From CAYJBH01 sp964370765 (GTDB lineage Bacteria; Bacillota; Clostridia; Oscillospirales; Ruminococcaceae), in assembly GCA_964370765.1 (NCBI GenBank), contig CAYJKW010000004.1:1-64000 (forward strand): a stretch of 64,000 nt of DNA, read 5' to 3'. The notes under the pieces are model-generated. The model was given only the letters and a program-made list of their open reading frames with translations, was not told where the DNA came from and did no database searches. Both the position numbers and the translations under genes were made by a program. Below are positions 1 through 8,631 of the stretch, in pieces (the first letter of the stretch is position 1; the number at the start of each line of letters is the position of its first letter).

Positions 1-348
1 AGGCGTGATACTGCAATTGCATATTCACCACATATATTTGTTAGCCTACACCACAACTCGTCCTACAGCCCGACAGCATCCGGAACCGAGGTTTGGTATT
101 TTAATCCCTACTCTAAAAGCTATGCCGCAACTATCTCTGCAAACATATCAGCGGCACTCGGTAGCACAAACAGGGGGGCTAAGTATGGATGGTACAGGGT
201 AGCATCGCATATGCACTTCCCGGCAATGTTGGTCGAGTACGGATTCCTTTCAAACCCAACAGAGTATGAAAAGCTACGCACACCGGCATACCAAGATGCT
301 ATGGCTCAGGCAACGGCCGATGCAATTCTTGCATCGTTTGGATTTTAG
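1..348 (+). CDS. N-acetylmuramoyl-L-alanine amidase, C-terminal part (partial at left edge)
   Basis: The open frame runs in from the left edge and ends at TAG 346-348, giving 115 residues. It matches the second half of an Amidase_3 catalytic domain: SLHHNSS carries the His of the zinc site, and LVEYGFLSNPTEYEKL is the typical block holding the catalytic Glu. These zinc enzymes cleave the amide bond between MurNAc and the stem peptide. The N-terminus, and so any signal peptide or cell-wall-binding repeats, is outside the window. With yunB next door a sporulation or germination role (CwlD-like) is possible but not shown. The family call is confident; the subtype is not. Confidence 0.85.
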   Translation, partial: RRDTAIAYSPHIFVSLHHNSSYSPTASGTEVWYFNPYSKSYAATISANISAALGSTNRGAKYGWYRVASHMHFPAMLVEYGFLSNPTEYEKLRTPAYQDAMAQATADAILASFGF

Positions 349-378
349 CTAAAGTTTGCTTAAAATTAAATAATAATA

Positions 379-407
379 GCACATTATTCGCCCCTTTGGC
401 ATAAAAT
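379..407 (+). promoter_or_regulatory. candidate SigE-type promoter of yunB
   Basis: GCACATT (379-385), a 14-base spacer and CATAAAAT (400-407) resemble the mother-cell SigE consensus (about GMATATT-N14-CATACAMT), with one mismatch in each box. yunB is reported as SigE-controlled in Bacillus subtilis. The start site would fall near 413-416, inside the loop or right arm of the hairpin at 391-427. This is a motif match by eye only. Confidence 0.4.
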
Positions 408-431
408 TAATTATGGTGCCAGAGGGGTTTT
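391..431 (+). terminator. hairpin with T-run, also covering the yunB ribosome-binding site
   Basis: An 11-bp stem, CCCCTTTGGCA (391-401) with TGCCAGAGGGG (417-427), has one wobble pair and is followed by four T. It can terminate the amidase transcript. The GGGG of its right arm is also the only Shine-Dalgarno sequence for the yunB ATG at 432, so read-through RNA would hide that site. Confidence 0.6.
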
Positions 432-1094
432 ATGAGAAAGAAAAGATTTTATCGAATAAGGTCAGCCATTTTTACTTGTGTAGCAATGACACTTATAGTG
501 TTATTTTTTGTCCTGCTTGATAACCAGATAAGGCCGGTTATCGTTACCATTGCCAACTATCAATCTCATACCAGTGCAGTGCTCGCCATAAACGAATCGG
601 TAACCGAGGAGCTGCAAAAGAACCCACAACTTTATGACAACCTACTTGTACCGGAATATGACAACAACGGAGAGATGGTGGCACTTAACGCAAACACACT
701 GCTCATCAATGAGGCCAAGGCAAACCTGACAGAGGTGGTTGCAGAAAGTTTGCAGGGTATGGAGGAACGTACCGTCTCTATCCCTATCGGCACATTGTTT
801 GGCTGGCAACTTCTTGCCGGTATGGGGCCAAGGCTTCATTTCTCGGTAATTCCTGCATCTTATGTGGAAAGTGATATAATAACACATATAGAAACTGCAG
901 GGATAAACCAGACTAAAAGCAGCATCTATATGCGTTTTAACGTGACAGTAAGTGCTATAATCCCCGGCTATACTTCTAGTATTGATGTTCAAAACGATGT
1001 GTTAATAGCAGATTTCTTAGTTGTAGGCGAAACCCCTATATACTATGGCGGTGAGGGCGTTGATAACTTTGTAGAGCCGGTAGATGTTTTTTAA
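432..1094 (+). CDS. yunB: sporulation protein YunB
   Basis: This 220-residue protein has one N-terminal membrane anchor (about residues 10-30, after a basic MRKKRFYRIR start) and an extracytoplasmic domain. The blocks around NLTEVVAESLQ, SIPIGTLFGWQLLAGMGPR and the closing VVGETPIYYGG are typical of YunB, a sporulation protein made in the mother cell in Bacillus. The GGGG SD lies only 4 bases before ATG 432 and inside a hairpin arm. Together with yqfCD, ylbJ and sigG elsewhere in the window it marks a spore former. The biochemical role of YunB is unknown. Confidence 0.9.
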   Translation: MRKKRFYRIRSAIFTCVAMTLIVLFFVLLDNQIRPVIVTIANYQSHTSAVLAINESVTEELQKNPQLYDNLLVPEYDNNGEMVALNANTLLINEAKANLTEVVAESLQGMEERTVSIPIGTLFGWQLLAGMGPRLHFSVIPASYVESDIITHIETAGINQTKSSIYMRFNVTVSAIIPGYTSSIDVQNDVLIADFLVVGETPIYYGGEGVDNFVEPVDVF

Positions 1095-1391
1095 AGATTA
1101 GCTAACCGTTTATGGGTTTGCCAAATATATTGATCTGCCTTGTAATATACAGGGCAATACCTGCAATAGCCTGTAAAAAGTTAGTGTGCAAAATTAAGAA
1201 AAAAAGTAGCTTTAACCCCTACAACATACTACAGCTGATACCATATAGGTAGAATAAAGGAGAGGCTCTTTATATATAAATGTTGTTGAGGATACTGTGA
1301 TGTTTAAAGTTGTTTTAGTTCAGGCATAACATAATTAATATAATTTACAAACATATATTGTAAAATATTTTTAAATATTTTTAAAAAACAC
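1095..1391 (+). other. intergenic stretch between yunB and groES, no supported gene
   Basis: About 300 AT-rich bases. A short imperfect hairpin lies near 1140-1156 (GCCTTGT with ACAGGGC) without a T-run, so a terminator is doubtful. The minus strand between about 1220 and 1100 holds a 38-codon open stretch ending in a hydrophobic peptide (LQAIAGIALYI), but it has no start codon with an SD, so it is either chance or a decayed gene. Confidence 0.4.
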
Positions 1392-1420
1392 TTGCATTTT
1401 GTTTCTATTCTGATTATAAT
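1392..1420 (+). promoter_or_regulatory. groES-groL SigA promoter
   Basis: TTGCAT (1392-1397), a 17-base spacer and a perfect TATAAT (1415-1420). The CIRCE operator starts 5 bases downstream, the usual layout for HrcA-repressed heat-shock promoters. Confidence 0.85.
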
Positions 1421-1424
1421 GTTA

Positions 1425-1451
1425 TTAGCACTCAAAGGCTAAGAGTGCCAA
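1425..1451 (+). promoter_or_regulatory. CIRCE operator (HrcA-binding site)
   Basis: TTAGCACTC, a 9-base spacer and GAGTGCCAA match the CIRCE consensus TTAGCACTC-N9-GAGTGCTAA with one mismatch in the right arm. It lies between the -10 box and the groES SD (GGAGGT, 1461-1466). HrcA bound here represses groESL until heat stress. hrcA itself is not in the window. Confidence 0.93.
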
Positions 1452-1473
1452 AAAGTTTTAGGAGGTATTTTAA

Positions 1474-1758
1474 ATGAAGATAAGACCACTTGCAGATCGT
1501 GTTGTTATAAAACCGATTGAGGCAGAAGAAACTACAAAAAGCAGTATAGTTTTAACGGGTAGTGCACAGGAGAAACCACAGGTTGCCGAGGTTATAGCGC
1601 TAGGGCCTGGCGGAATGGTTGACGGTAACGAGGTAAAGATGACCGTTAAAAAGGGTGATAAGGTAATTGCATCCAAATACGCCGGCACCGAGGTAAAGAT
1701 GGACGGTAAGGATTGCCTAATAGTAAGGCTTTCTGATATATTGGCAGTTGTTGAATAG
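1474..1758 (+). CDS. groES: co-chaperonin GroES
   Basis: The 94-residue length is standard for GroES (Hsp10), the seven-subunit lid that closes the GroEL cage during ATP-driven folding in the cytoplasm. It starts MKIRPLADRVVIKP, has the mobile loop region after SSIVLTGSAQEKPQ, and keeps the core VIALGPGG and GDKVIASKYAGTEVK. A strong GGAGGT lies 7 bases before ATG 1474. groL follows after 30 bases, so the two form one CIRCE-controlled operon. Confidence 0.97.
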   Translation: MKIRPLADRVVIKPIEAEETTKSSIVLTGSAQEKPQVAEVIALGPGGMVDGNEVKMTVKKGDKVIASKYAGTEVKMDGKDCLIVRLSDILAVVE

Positions 1759-1788
1759 TAGTAATAGAATAATAAGAGGTATAAATTA

Positions 1789-3426
1789 ATGGCTAAAATT
1801 ATTGAACATGGCGAACAGGCTCGCAAAAATCTTTTAGTCGGTATTGATAAACTTGCCGATACAGTAAAGATAACACTTGGCCCAAAAGGCCGCAACGTTG
1901 TTCTTGACAAAAAGTTTGGTGCTCCGCTTATCACTAACGATGGTGTTACCATCGCTAAGGAGATTGAGCTTTCTGACAGCTACGAGAACATGGGTGCACA
2001 GCTTCTTCGTGAAGTTGCAACTAAAACCAACGATGCTGCCGGTGACGGTACTACAACAGCTATAGTTTTTGCACAGGCCCTTGTACAGGAAGGCATGAAA
2101 AATGTTGCTGCCGGCGCAAACCCGATGGATGTTAAGCGCGGTATGGGCAAGGCTGTTGTTGCAGCTGTTGATGCTCTAAAGGCAAACAGTAAAAAACTTT
2201 CCGGTAGCAAGGATGTGGCACGTGTTGCTACAATCTCAGCGGCCGACGAGACTATCGGTACCCTTATTGCAGAGGCAATGGAAAAGGTTTCTTCCGACGG
2301 TGTTATCACTATAGAGGAAAGCAAGACTGCCGAGACCTACACCGAGGTTGTAGAGGGTATGCAGTTTGACCGTGGTTATATCTCCCCCTATATGGTAACC
2401 GATGCCGAAAAGATGGAGGCTATAATCGATGATGCTCTACTTCTGATTACCGATAAGAAAATTTCTGTAATTGCTGACATTCTACCGCTACTTGAGCAGA
2501 TCGTTCAATCCGGTAAAAAGCTTGTTATCGTGGCCGAGGATATCGAGGGCGAGGCACTAACAACAATTCTTGTAAACCGCCTACGTGGAACATTTACCTG
2601 TGTAGCCGTTAAGGCTCCCGGTTTTGGTGATCGCCGCAAAGAGATGCTACAGGATATAGCAATCCTAACCGGTGGTACCGTAATTAGCGAAGAAGTTGGC
2701 CTTGAGCTTAAGGATGCAACACTTGATATGTTAGGTAAAGCCGGCCAGGTTTGCGTGCAAAAAGAAAACACAATCATAGTTTCCGGCGCCGGTAAATCCG
2801 CTACAATCAAGGAGCGTATCGGCCAGATTAAGGCACAGATAGAGACAACCACAAGCGATTTCGATCGTGAAAAGCTACAGGAGCGTTTAGCTAAGCTATC
2901 CGGTGGTGTTGCGGTAATTAAGGTTGGTGCTGCTACCGAGGTTGAGATGAAGGAAAAGAAACTTCGTATCGAAGATGCACTTTCCGCTACACGTGCCGCA
3001 GTTGAGGAAGGCATTGTAGCCGGTGGTGGTGTTGCACCTCTTAACACCATTAAGGCCGTTAAGGATGTAGCCGCTACACTTACAGGTGACCAGGCAACTG
3101 GTGCTGCAATAGTGCTAAAAGCCTTAGAGGCACCTATTCGCCAGATATCTGCAAATGCAGGCATCGAAGGCTCGGTAATTCTTGATAAAATCTTAACCTC
3201 TAACAAGGTTAACTACGGTTTTGATGCACAAAAAGAGGAATATGTGGATATGATTAAGGCCGGAATCGTTGACCCTGCTAAGGTTACACGTAGTGCACTT
3301 CAAAATGCAGTTTCGGTTGCATCTATGGTTCTTACAACCGAGGCCCTTGTTTCGGACGAGCCGGAGCAAACCCCTGCACCTGCAATGCCAAATCCTGGTA
3401 TGGGCGGCATGGGCGGCATGTACTAA
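1789..3426 (+). CDS. groL: chaperonin GroEL
   Basis: A full-length 545-residue Hsp60 chaperonin. ATP-binding motifs are visible (TLGPKGRNVVLD near residue 30, AGDGTTTA near 84-91, and VAGGGVAPL near 410). The C-terminus ends in a glycine/methionine-rich tail (GMGGMGGMY), as in nearly all group I chaperonins. It refolds proteins in the cytoplasm with GroES encoded just upstream. One slight departure is GGGVAPL where many homologues read GGGVALL. A 15-bp terminator follows. Confidence 0.98.
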   Translation: MAKIIEHGEQARKNLLVGIDKLADTVKITLGPKGRNVVLDKKFGAPLITNDGVTIAKEIELSDSYENMGAQLLREVATKTNDAAGDGTTTAIVFAQALVQEGMKNVAAGANPMDVKRGMGKAVVAAVDALKANSKKLSGSKDVARVATISAADETIGTLIAEAMEKVSSDGVITIEESKTAETYTEVVEGMQFDRGYISPYMVTDAEKMEAIIDDALLLITDKKISVIADILPLLEQIVQSGKKLVIVAEDIEGEALTTILVNRLRGTFTCVAVKAPGFGDRRKEMLQDIAILTGGTVISEEVGLELKDATLDMLGKAGQVCVQKENTIIVSGAGKSATIKERIGQIKAQIETTTSDFDREKLQERLAKLSGGVAVIKVGAATEVEMKEKKLRIEDALSATRAAVEEGIVAGGGVAPLNTIKAVKDVAATLTGDQATGAAIVLKALEAPIRQISANAGIEGSVILDKILTSNKVNYGFDAQKEEYVDMIKAGIVDPAKVTRSALQNAVSVASMVLTTEALVSDEPEQTPAPAMPNPGMGGMGGMY

Positions 3427-3482
3427 GGCATAAATAGATGCTTTAAAACCGCTACCATAGCTTAGTGTTATTACCAAAGAAA

Positions 3483-3520
3483 AACAACCCTATTACCTAA
3501 AGGTGATAGGGTTGTTTTTT
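3483..3520 (+). terminator. intrinsic terminator of groES-groL
   Basis: A 15-bp stem (AACAACCCTATTACC with GGTGATAGGGTTGTT, one wobble), a 4-base loop TAAA and a T-run to 3520, starting 57 bases after the groL stop. Confidence 0.93.
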
Positions 3521-3532
3521 GTATTATTAATA

Positions 3533-3811
3533 TTATCTGCTTTTTATAAGGGTAATGCCATTTATCAATACAGAAATTACTACTAACCCCCATAGCATTC
3601 CGGACATTGTAGGCATAACATCCATCAATGCCGACCAATCCTCTGTAACGACCCGTTCAGCTTCCATACTGTACAGGGTACATACAGTTAAGGCAGTTAG
3701 GGATATACTTGCAAACCTAAAAACTTCAGATTTTTTAGACTTCGTCCACCACACTAAATTAAGTACAGCCATTATAATAGCACCAAGGCCAAATATCATC
3801 CACATAATCAT
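3533..3811 (-). CDS. small membrane protein, unknown function
   Basis: 92 residues with three predicted membrane segments: about 3-22 (MWMIFGLGAIIMAVLNLVWW), 31-47, and 68-88 near the C-terminus. A short KSKKSE loop suggests which side faces the cytoplasm. It lies alone between the groL terminator and an AT-rich gap, convergent with groL. I recognise no family. The amphipathic layout and sensible codon use make a real gene likely. Confidence 0.65.
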   Translation of the reverse strand: MIMWMIFGLGAIIMAVLNLVWWTKSKKSEVFRFASISLTALTVCTLYSMEAERVVTEDWSALMDVMPTMSGMLWGLVVISVLINGITLIKSR

Positions 3812-3841
3812 ATCCTCAAAACTAAATTATTATATAATGTA

Positions 3842-4163
3842 AATATTTTCAACTTATCTGTAAACCATTACTGTCAAAAGTTTGTTTTATTACCTTCTTT
3901 GTAAGATGAATAACGATAATATATAAGAAAAGTTATATTGCTACAAGTACAATAACTAATCCACCCATAATTCCAAACTGCTCAAAACATTATTCGGTTA
4001 AATATAATTAATTTTCAATTATTATAGCATGTTTCAAGATAAAAGTCTACAAAAAAAATCATAAATTATCACAATAATACATTAAGCATAGTTACTAATA
4101 GTTGTTTTAAAACTTATAATATGATATAGTGTTGATAAACATTTTATTGACAGGGCAGATAGC
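3842..4163 (+). other. AT-rich intergenic gap with a weak promoter for the downstream gene
   Basis: About 320 bases of very AT-rich DNA with no gene I can support. A weak promoter match (TTGTTT 4102-4107, 17 bases, TATAGT 4125-4130) precedes the pseudouridine synthase. The minus strand near 4000-3940 reads a hydrophobic fragment ending GGLVIVLVAI, but an in-frame stop lies just upstream, so it looks like decay or chance. Confidence 0.4.
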
Positions 4164-5009
4164 ATGACAGAATTTATTGTAGATAAAGAATCATCATTAG
4201 AGCGGTTTGTTAGGGCTCGTTCGTTTGGAATGGGTTTTGGTCGCTATGCTGGTTATATTAAGCAGAACAAGATAAAGCTAAATGGCAAGAAAGCAAAATT
4301 GACCGATAAGGTCAAACAAGGCGATTCTATAAAGCTATTTTTTGAGTTACACAATCCACCTATAGAAATAGTATATAACGACAATCAACTCGTCATAATA
4401 GATAAACCACAGGGGCTACCAAGTGTTGGGAACTATTACTTCACTGCCGAAAAGGCTATGCTAAAGCTATTTCCTGATGCAAAAATCTGTCATCGGCTTG
4501 ATACCGGTACCTGTGGGTTGTTAATTTTTGCATTGACCGAATCGGTTTATGAGTTTATTCTTAGTATGCAAAAGATCCAAGGCTTCAAAAAATTTTATAG
4601 GACTGTAGTATCAGGAAAACCAGAAAAAAATGATTTTACGTTTTTGACACATCATTTAGTAAAAAGTAGTTTAGAGTCCCGCGTAAGGGTGTATGATAAT
4701 TCTGTCCGAGATAGTCAAGAGTGTAAGCTGGTATACCGTGTTGTAAAAAACAACAGTTCGCTGGCACTTTTGGACATTCAACTGTTCACCGGAAGAACCC
4801 ATCAGATCCGTGCGCAACTTGACCACTGTGGTTTACCTATCGTTGGTGACGATAAATATGGTGATCGTGCTGTAAATAAGCATTATAGGGTGTTTGGGCC
4901 TATATTACAGGCATATAAGTTAGACTTTAGCGAAACAAAGGGTGATTACACCTTCTGTGGAAAGGTAATCACCCTTGAAGAACCGGAGTTCATTAAAAAT
5001 ATTATCTAA
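4164..5009 (+). CDS. RluA-family RNA pseudouridine synthase
   Basis: 281 residues: an N-terminal S4-like RNA-binding region (residues about 8-60, SLERFVRARSFGMGFGRY through KLNGKKAKLTDKVKQGD) and the RluA catalytic domain. The catalytic Asp sits in HRLDTGTCGLLIFA (Asp about 114), and GRTHQIRAQL plus PIVGDDKYG are family hallmarks. It converts uridines in rRNA or tRNA to pseudouridine; the target cannot be read from sequence. The stop overlaps that of convergent rnmV by 8 bases. It stands alone behind a weak promoter. Confidence 0.92.
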   Translation: MTEFIVDKESSLERFVRARSFGMGFGRYAGYIKQNKIKLNGKKAKLTDKVKQGDSIKLFFELHNPPIEIVYNDNQLVIIDKPQGLPSVGNYYFTAEKAMLKLFPDAKICHRLDTGTCGLLIFALTESVYEFILSMQKIQGFKKFYRTVVSGKPEKNDFTFLTHHLVKSSLESRVRVYDNSVRDSQECKLVYRVVKNNSSLALLDIQLFTGRTHQIRAQLDHCGLPIVGDDKYGDRAVNKHYRVFGPILQAYKLDFSETKGDYTFCGKVITLEEPEFIKNII

Positions 5010-5577
5010 TCATGGCCTTCAATTGATCAATCGTTAGCATATATGGTAATAACCTACACATTGACCTTGTACTTAACCGACTTGGCAACCCGAGCTCCTC
5101 CAGTAAGGCCCTGCGCTTTGTGGCACTATCAGCCTTTCCGTTAAGACCTAATGTGTATAGTAGCGCCACATTAAATTCTTCACGATTTTCACAGTCTTTG
5201 TTAGCTACCGATAATATAGCTTTTAGAATATCTTCCTCCCCCACTGACTCTACACCTAGCAGTCCAGCCTTAGAAGATATACGTTTTCTTTTTTCTACAC
5301 CGGATATTTCCGGTATATATGCATGTTTTACCTGTTGCGGTGGTATAAGTTGCGCTACAAATGCTCTTATTTTAAAGCCTGCTGCATCACTATCTGTCAA
5401 GATGATTATCCCCTGTTTCTTTGCAAAGTTAATTATCATACTTTGTATCGATTTATCATTAAAAACCGCAAAACCACCGGTTTCAATAACTGCAGATGAT
5501 ATAAAACCCCTTAATCGCTCTACATCGTAGTGGCCTTCTACAACAATTGCTTCCTTAATATTAATCTTCTCCATCAT
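5002..5577 (-). CDS. rnmV: ribonuclease M5 (5S rRNA maturase)
   Basis: The 191-residue product fits RNase M5, which trims 5S rRNA precursors in Firmicutes. The N-terminal Toprim domain is visible: EAIVVEGHYDVERL holds the catalytic Glu, and GIIILTDSDAAGFKIR carries the DxD metal site. A central GVESVGEEDILKAI block leads into the C-terminal RNA-binding domain (DUF4093). The start overlaps the holA stop as ATGA, so translation is coupled; a second ATG at 5574 is an alternative start. It is the last gene of the alaS-to-rnmV operon. Confidence 0.93.
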   Translation of the reverse strand: MMEKINIKEAIVVEGHYDVERLRGFISSAVIETGGFAVFNDKSIQSMIINFAKKQGIIILTDSDAAGFKIRAFVAQLIPPQQVKHAYIPEISGVEKRKRISSKAGLLGVESVGEEDILKAILSVANKDCENREEFNVALLYTLGLNGKADSATKRRALLEELGLPSRLSTRSMCRLLPYMLTIDQLKAMIR

Positions 5578-6578
5578 CTTTTCCTTGTTAATCTACCTAT
5601 CTTTATCAGATAACTGTACAGAATAATTTCCCGCTGTGCAGCGGTGGATTTTAATTTAAGATCTGCATTAAGTAGTAGGCCCATTATTGCTTTAATGGCT
5701 TTAATATTAATCTTTCCTGCTATCTCATTAGCCTTCTTTAAGCGATAATCACTGCCGTTATATCCAAAATCTTTAAAAACAGTGCCGTATCTTTTTCCAT
5801 AGTTCGATGCTAACTTCACCCTATAAATATCTACAAACGATCCTGTAATTGCTGCAAGTATGGCTATCGGTTCCTGTCCTTGTTCTAATAAAATCGATAA
5901 GCGTGAAAAACATTGTCCTTGATTTCCGGATACCAAGGCAGATATCATTAAAAATATGTCGGTAGAAAGAATTGTCGTGCTTATCTCATCTACATTTTTT
6001 GTTGTAATATTTTTATAGCCACTGACTGCAGCAACCTTTTGCAGCTCGTTATTTAGTAGGAAAATATCATTGGAAAATTTATTGACCATAAGGTCTACAG
6101 CATCAGGGTCAATAGTACAGTTTAGCATCTTTATATCTGCATTAATCTTCTTTTTTATGCGCTCCCCTGTTAAATTTGCAATGAATTTATAACTACCTAT
6201 CTCATTAAACAGGCTAATTGTCTGTTTAACTCGTTTACTCTCCGCTACGTATTTATCCTGAAAAAGCATAAAAACAGCAACTCTACAGCTTTCACAAAGT
6301 TCTATAGACTCAAAAAGAAGATCAAAGTCTTCATCAGTAAATTTTTTTACTTCGGTTATATTTATAATTACAACTCTCTTGCTACTGAGAAATGATATAA
6401 TCCCTAAATCCCCTATTATCTCGGATACATCGAACGAACCCTGTTCATAACGAATCATTTCTTCTGCACTGTTTTCCTTAACATATTCTGTTTGGGCTAA
6501 ACGCAACAGCGAATTATCTTCAGAGGCATATAAAATAAAGTCTCTTTTGTTGTCCTTAACAGTTGTGATTTGATTCAT
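5574..6578 (-). CDS. holA: DNA polymerase III subunit delta
   Basis: 334 residues, the usual size for HolA, the clamp-loader subunit that opens the sliding clamp. The N-terminal AAA+-like fold without a Walker motif is recognisable from the LLRLAQTEYVKENSAEE and SSKRVVIINITEV blocks. The middle has the EKVSNDI-like MVNKFSNDIFLLNNELQKVAA, and the C-terminal collar holds EPIAILAAITGSFVDIYRVK and ALLNADLKLKST-like GLLLNADLKLKSTAAQ. It follows comEC by one base, a common order in Firmicutes. Confidence 0.92.
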   Translation of the reverse strand: MNQITTVKDNKRDFILYASEDNSLLRLAQTEYVKENSAEEMIRYEQGSFDVSEIIGDLGIISFLSSKRVVIINITEVKKFTDEDFDLLFESIELCESCRVAVFMLFQDKYVAESKRVKQTISLFNEIGSYKFIANLTGERIKKKINADIKMLNCTIDPDAVDLMVNKFSNDIFLLNNELQKVAAVSGYKNITTKNVDEISTTILSTDIFLMISALVSGNQGQCFSRLSILLEQGQEPIAILAAITGSFVDIYRVKLASNYGKRYGTVFKDFGYNGSDYRLKKANEIAGKINIKAIKAIMGLLLNADLKLKSTAAQREIILYSYLIKIGRLTRKR

Positions 6579-6579
6579 T

Positions 6580-8628
6580 TTAATCCTCTATTATATACGA
6601 TACCTGTGGCCTAACCCAGACCATTGAAATATTATCCGATTGCAAAATCTCATCGGCGGCAAAATCAATACAGACCGAGGGTTTTCGACTAACAAGTGTT
6701 TGTGTGTCTATATTATACTGTTTTGCAGATCCCGCTACAACTAAGTCTTGAATACAATAGCCTTCATAATCTGCTTCACCACTTGATATAGCAATATTGT
6801 AACCCGATACATCAACTAGGCAGATATTGGAATTATTTTGCTTTCTTAGCTGAATGTTTATATCTTCCATTACTGTAAAGCTATCGGAATAATAGTCTAG
6901 ATTTTCAAAGTTATATGTATTATCACTAAGCAATGTTAAGCTACTTTCTGCGTGAGAAATATCAATAATCTCATCAATATCCCTAATATTTCTTTTAGCA
7001 AGAAATCGCTCAATCTCATTATTGTTGCTTTTTGTCCCCCTATATATTACAGCTGCATTATTGTTTTTAGTTATAACAACAACCGGATTTAGTGTTTGCC
7101 CTATCACCGCAACATGTATTGTGTTATAATCTATGACCGCAAAGGTTATGATTCCCGATAATATAACAATTGCACCTGACAGTACTGCAAGTTTAGGTTT
7201 TTCGAAAATTATATTTAATATTATTGCAATAAATGCAACAATTAATAACAAAAATGGATAACTTCCAAAGAAGTGTATAAATTGCCATTCTATCTGGGCG
7301 ACAAAGTTTGAAAGATTAATTAAAACTTCTATTAGAAATTCATCCAACGATAGAATAAAGGATGTAACCAGAGGTATAGGAAGCACAGTGGTTACTAATG
7401 CCACAAGGGTAATACAGATAATTGGTGTAGCCATTAAAACGGCTATAAGATTAGCCGGTATTGCAAGAAGTGATACGCCATCACCAAGTGCAGCAAAAAC
7501 GGGCATAGTGGCAACAATAGCACAGGCTGAGGTTATTGTTGCCGATATAACATAGGCTAACGGCCTATTAAAGTTTTTTATCTTCTCGTGTAATGGGCTG
7601 TAAATCTCGTTACCAAATAATATTCCAATAGTTGCAAAAAGTGATAGTAGCAACGATAGATCGATGCTACTGTAGGGGTTTAAAAGTGTAACAACCAACA
7701 CAGCAAACCCAAGCGAAGTATACGTATCGGAGCGTCTACCAACCAACCTTGATAGCGAAAGCATAACAACGACAAAGGCTGCACGAATTACAGAAAGTCT
7801 TACTCCGCAAAGCAAGGTGTAAAGTATTACCACAACTATCAATACAGGATAGATAACAAACTTATTGTCTGATAACTTTTGTAGTGAGACCAAGAATAGA
7901 CCCGATAAAATAGATAGGTGCAAGCCGGAAACAACAAGTATGTGTGAAAGCCCGGATTTACTAAAATTTGCCATTTGTTCATAACTTAGACCTGATCGGT
8001 CACCATAAGTCATTGCAGCTGCAATACCGATACTGTCTTCACCTAAATATGGATTTAAGCGCGCTGTAAGTTTAGCCTGAATCTCTTTAAAAAAGTAGCT
8101 TACACCGTTCCCCTCGCTTATTATTGATAGACCTCCGGTATATATTGAGGATAAAAACACACCATCAATATACATCTCCAATGCATCTGTACCGGCATCA
8201 ACAATCATAACATTGCAAGAAATCTTTTGTCCCTGCAATACATCCGGTGCTTCTGTAATGCCTATCAGCCTACCGGTTGGCAGGCTGTCAGATTCGGTAA
8301 TTCTAAGTTGTAGTGTGTTTGTATCGTATATTGTTCCTCTGGCATCCTCTACCACACCTACAAGACTATGCTGTCCGGTAGGCTGGTTGCTCTCCCATTC
8401 TATAACAACCATATTGAAAAAAATTAGATATAGCTGTGCAATTACAGATGAAGTAGCAATGACCACCATAGTTATCGCCGTTGTTTTTCTTTTATTTCTT
8501 AAGAACCATGCTGATAATAATAGGCACGTCACTACAATAAGCACAAACCAAAGTCCGACATCGGTCAATATAGTAATTATCAACGAAAATAGAAAGCTAA
8601 AGCCAAAATAGGCTAAAGGCCTTCTCAT
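6580..8628 (-). CDS. comEC: ComEC/Rec2 family DNA-uptake channel, with degenerate C-terminal domain
   Basis: 682 residues. It has an N-terminal membrane pair with a DUF4131-like extracellular OB-like domain (about 1-190), then a multi-pass Competence domain with the signature GLSHILVVSGLHLSILSG (about 228-245) and RLSVIRAAFVVVMLS. ComEC is the inner-membrane channel for single-stranded DNA during transformation. The C-terminal 150 residues align in position with the metallo-beta-lactamase-like domain, but the usual FLDVGQGD and HxDxDH metal motifs read VAVIGQTLN and ISHAESSLT, so metal binding is probably lost. No comEA lies next to it. It sits between a phosphoribosyltransferase and holA. 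Confidence 0.9.
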   Translation of the reverse strand: MRRPLAYFGFSFLFSLIITILTDVGLWFVLIVVTCLLLSAWFLRNKRKTTAITMVVIATSSVIAQLYLIFFNMVVIEWESNQPTGQHSLVGVVEDARGTIYDTNTLQLRITESDSLPTGRLIGITEAPDVLQGQKISCNVMIVDAGTDALEMYIDGVFLSSIYTGGLSIISEGNGVSYFFKEIQAKLTARLNPYLGEDSIGIAAAMTYGDRSGLSYEQMANFSKSGLSHILVVSGLHLSILSGLFLVSLQKLSDNKFVIYPVLIVVVILYTLLCGVRLSVIRAAFVVVMLSLSRLVGRRSDTYTSLGFAVLVVTLLNPYSSIDLSLLLSLFATIGILFGNEIYSPLHEKIKNFNRPLAYVISATITSACAIVATMPVFAALGDGVSLLAIPANLIAVLMATPIICITLVALVTTVLPIPLVTSFILSLDEFLIEVLINLSNFVAQIEWQFIHFFGSYPFLLLIVAFIAIILNIIFEKPKLAVLSGAIVILSGIITFAVIDYNTIHVAVIGQTLNPVVVITKNNNAAVIYRGTKSNNNEIERFLAKRNIRDIDEIIDISHAESSLTLLSDNTYNFENLDYYSDSFTVMEDINIQLRKQNNSNICLVDVSGYNIAISSGEADYEGYCIQDLVVAGSAKQYNIDTQTLVSRKPSVCIDFAADEILQSDNISMVWVRPQVSYIIED

Positions 8629-8631
8629 AAA

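Noticed and set aside
2505..3206. 233-codon open frame on the minus strand inside groL
   Set aside because: It lies fully antisense to a textbook GroEL frame, reads as Ser/Ala/Pro-rich low-information sequence, and has no SD; a codon-bias shadow.
3930..4010. Minus-strand hydrophobic fragment as a small gene
   Set aside because: An in-frame stop lies right before it and the only ATG would give about 11 residues without an SD.
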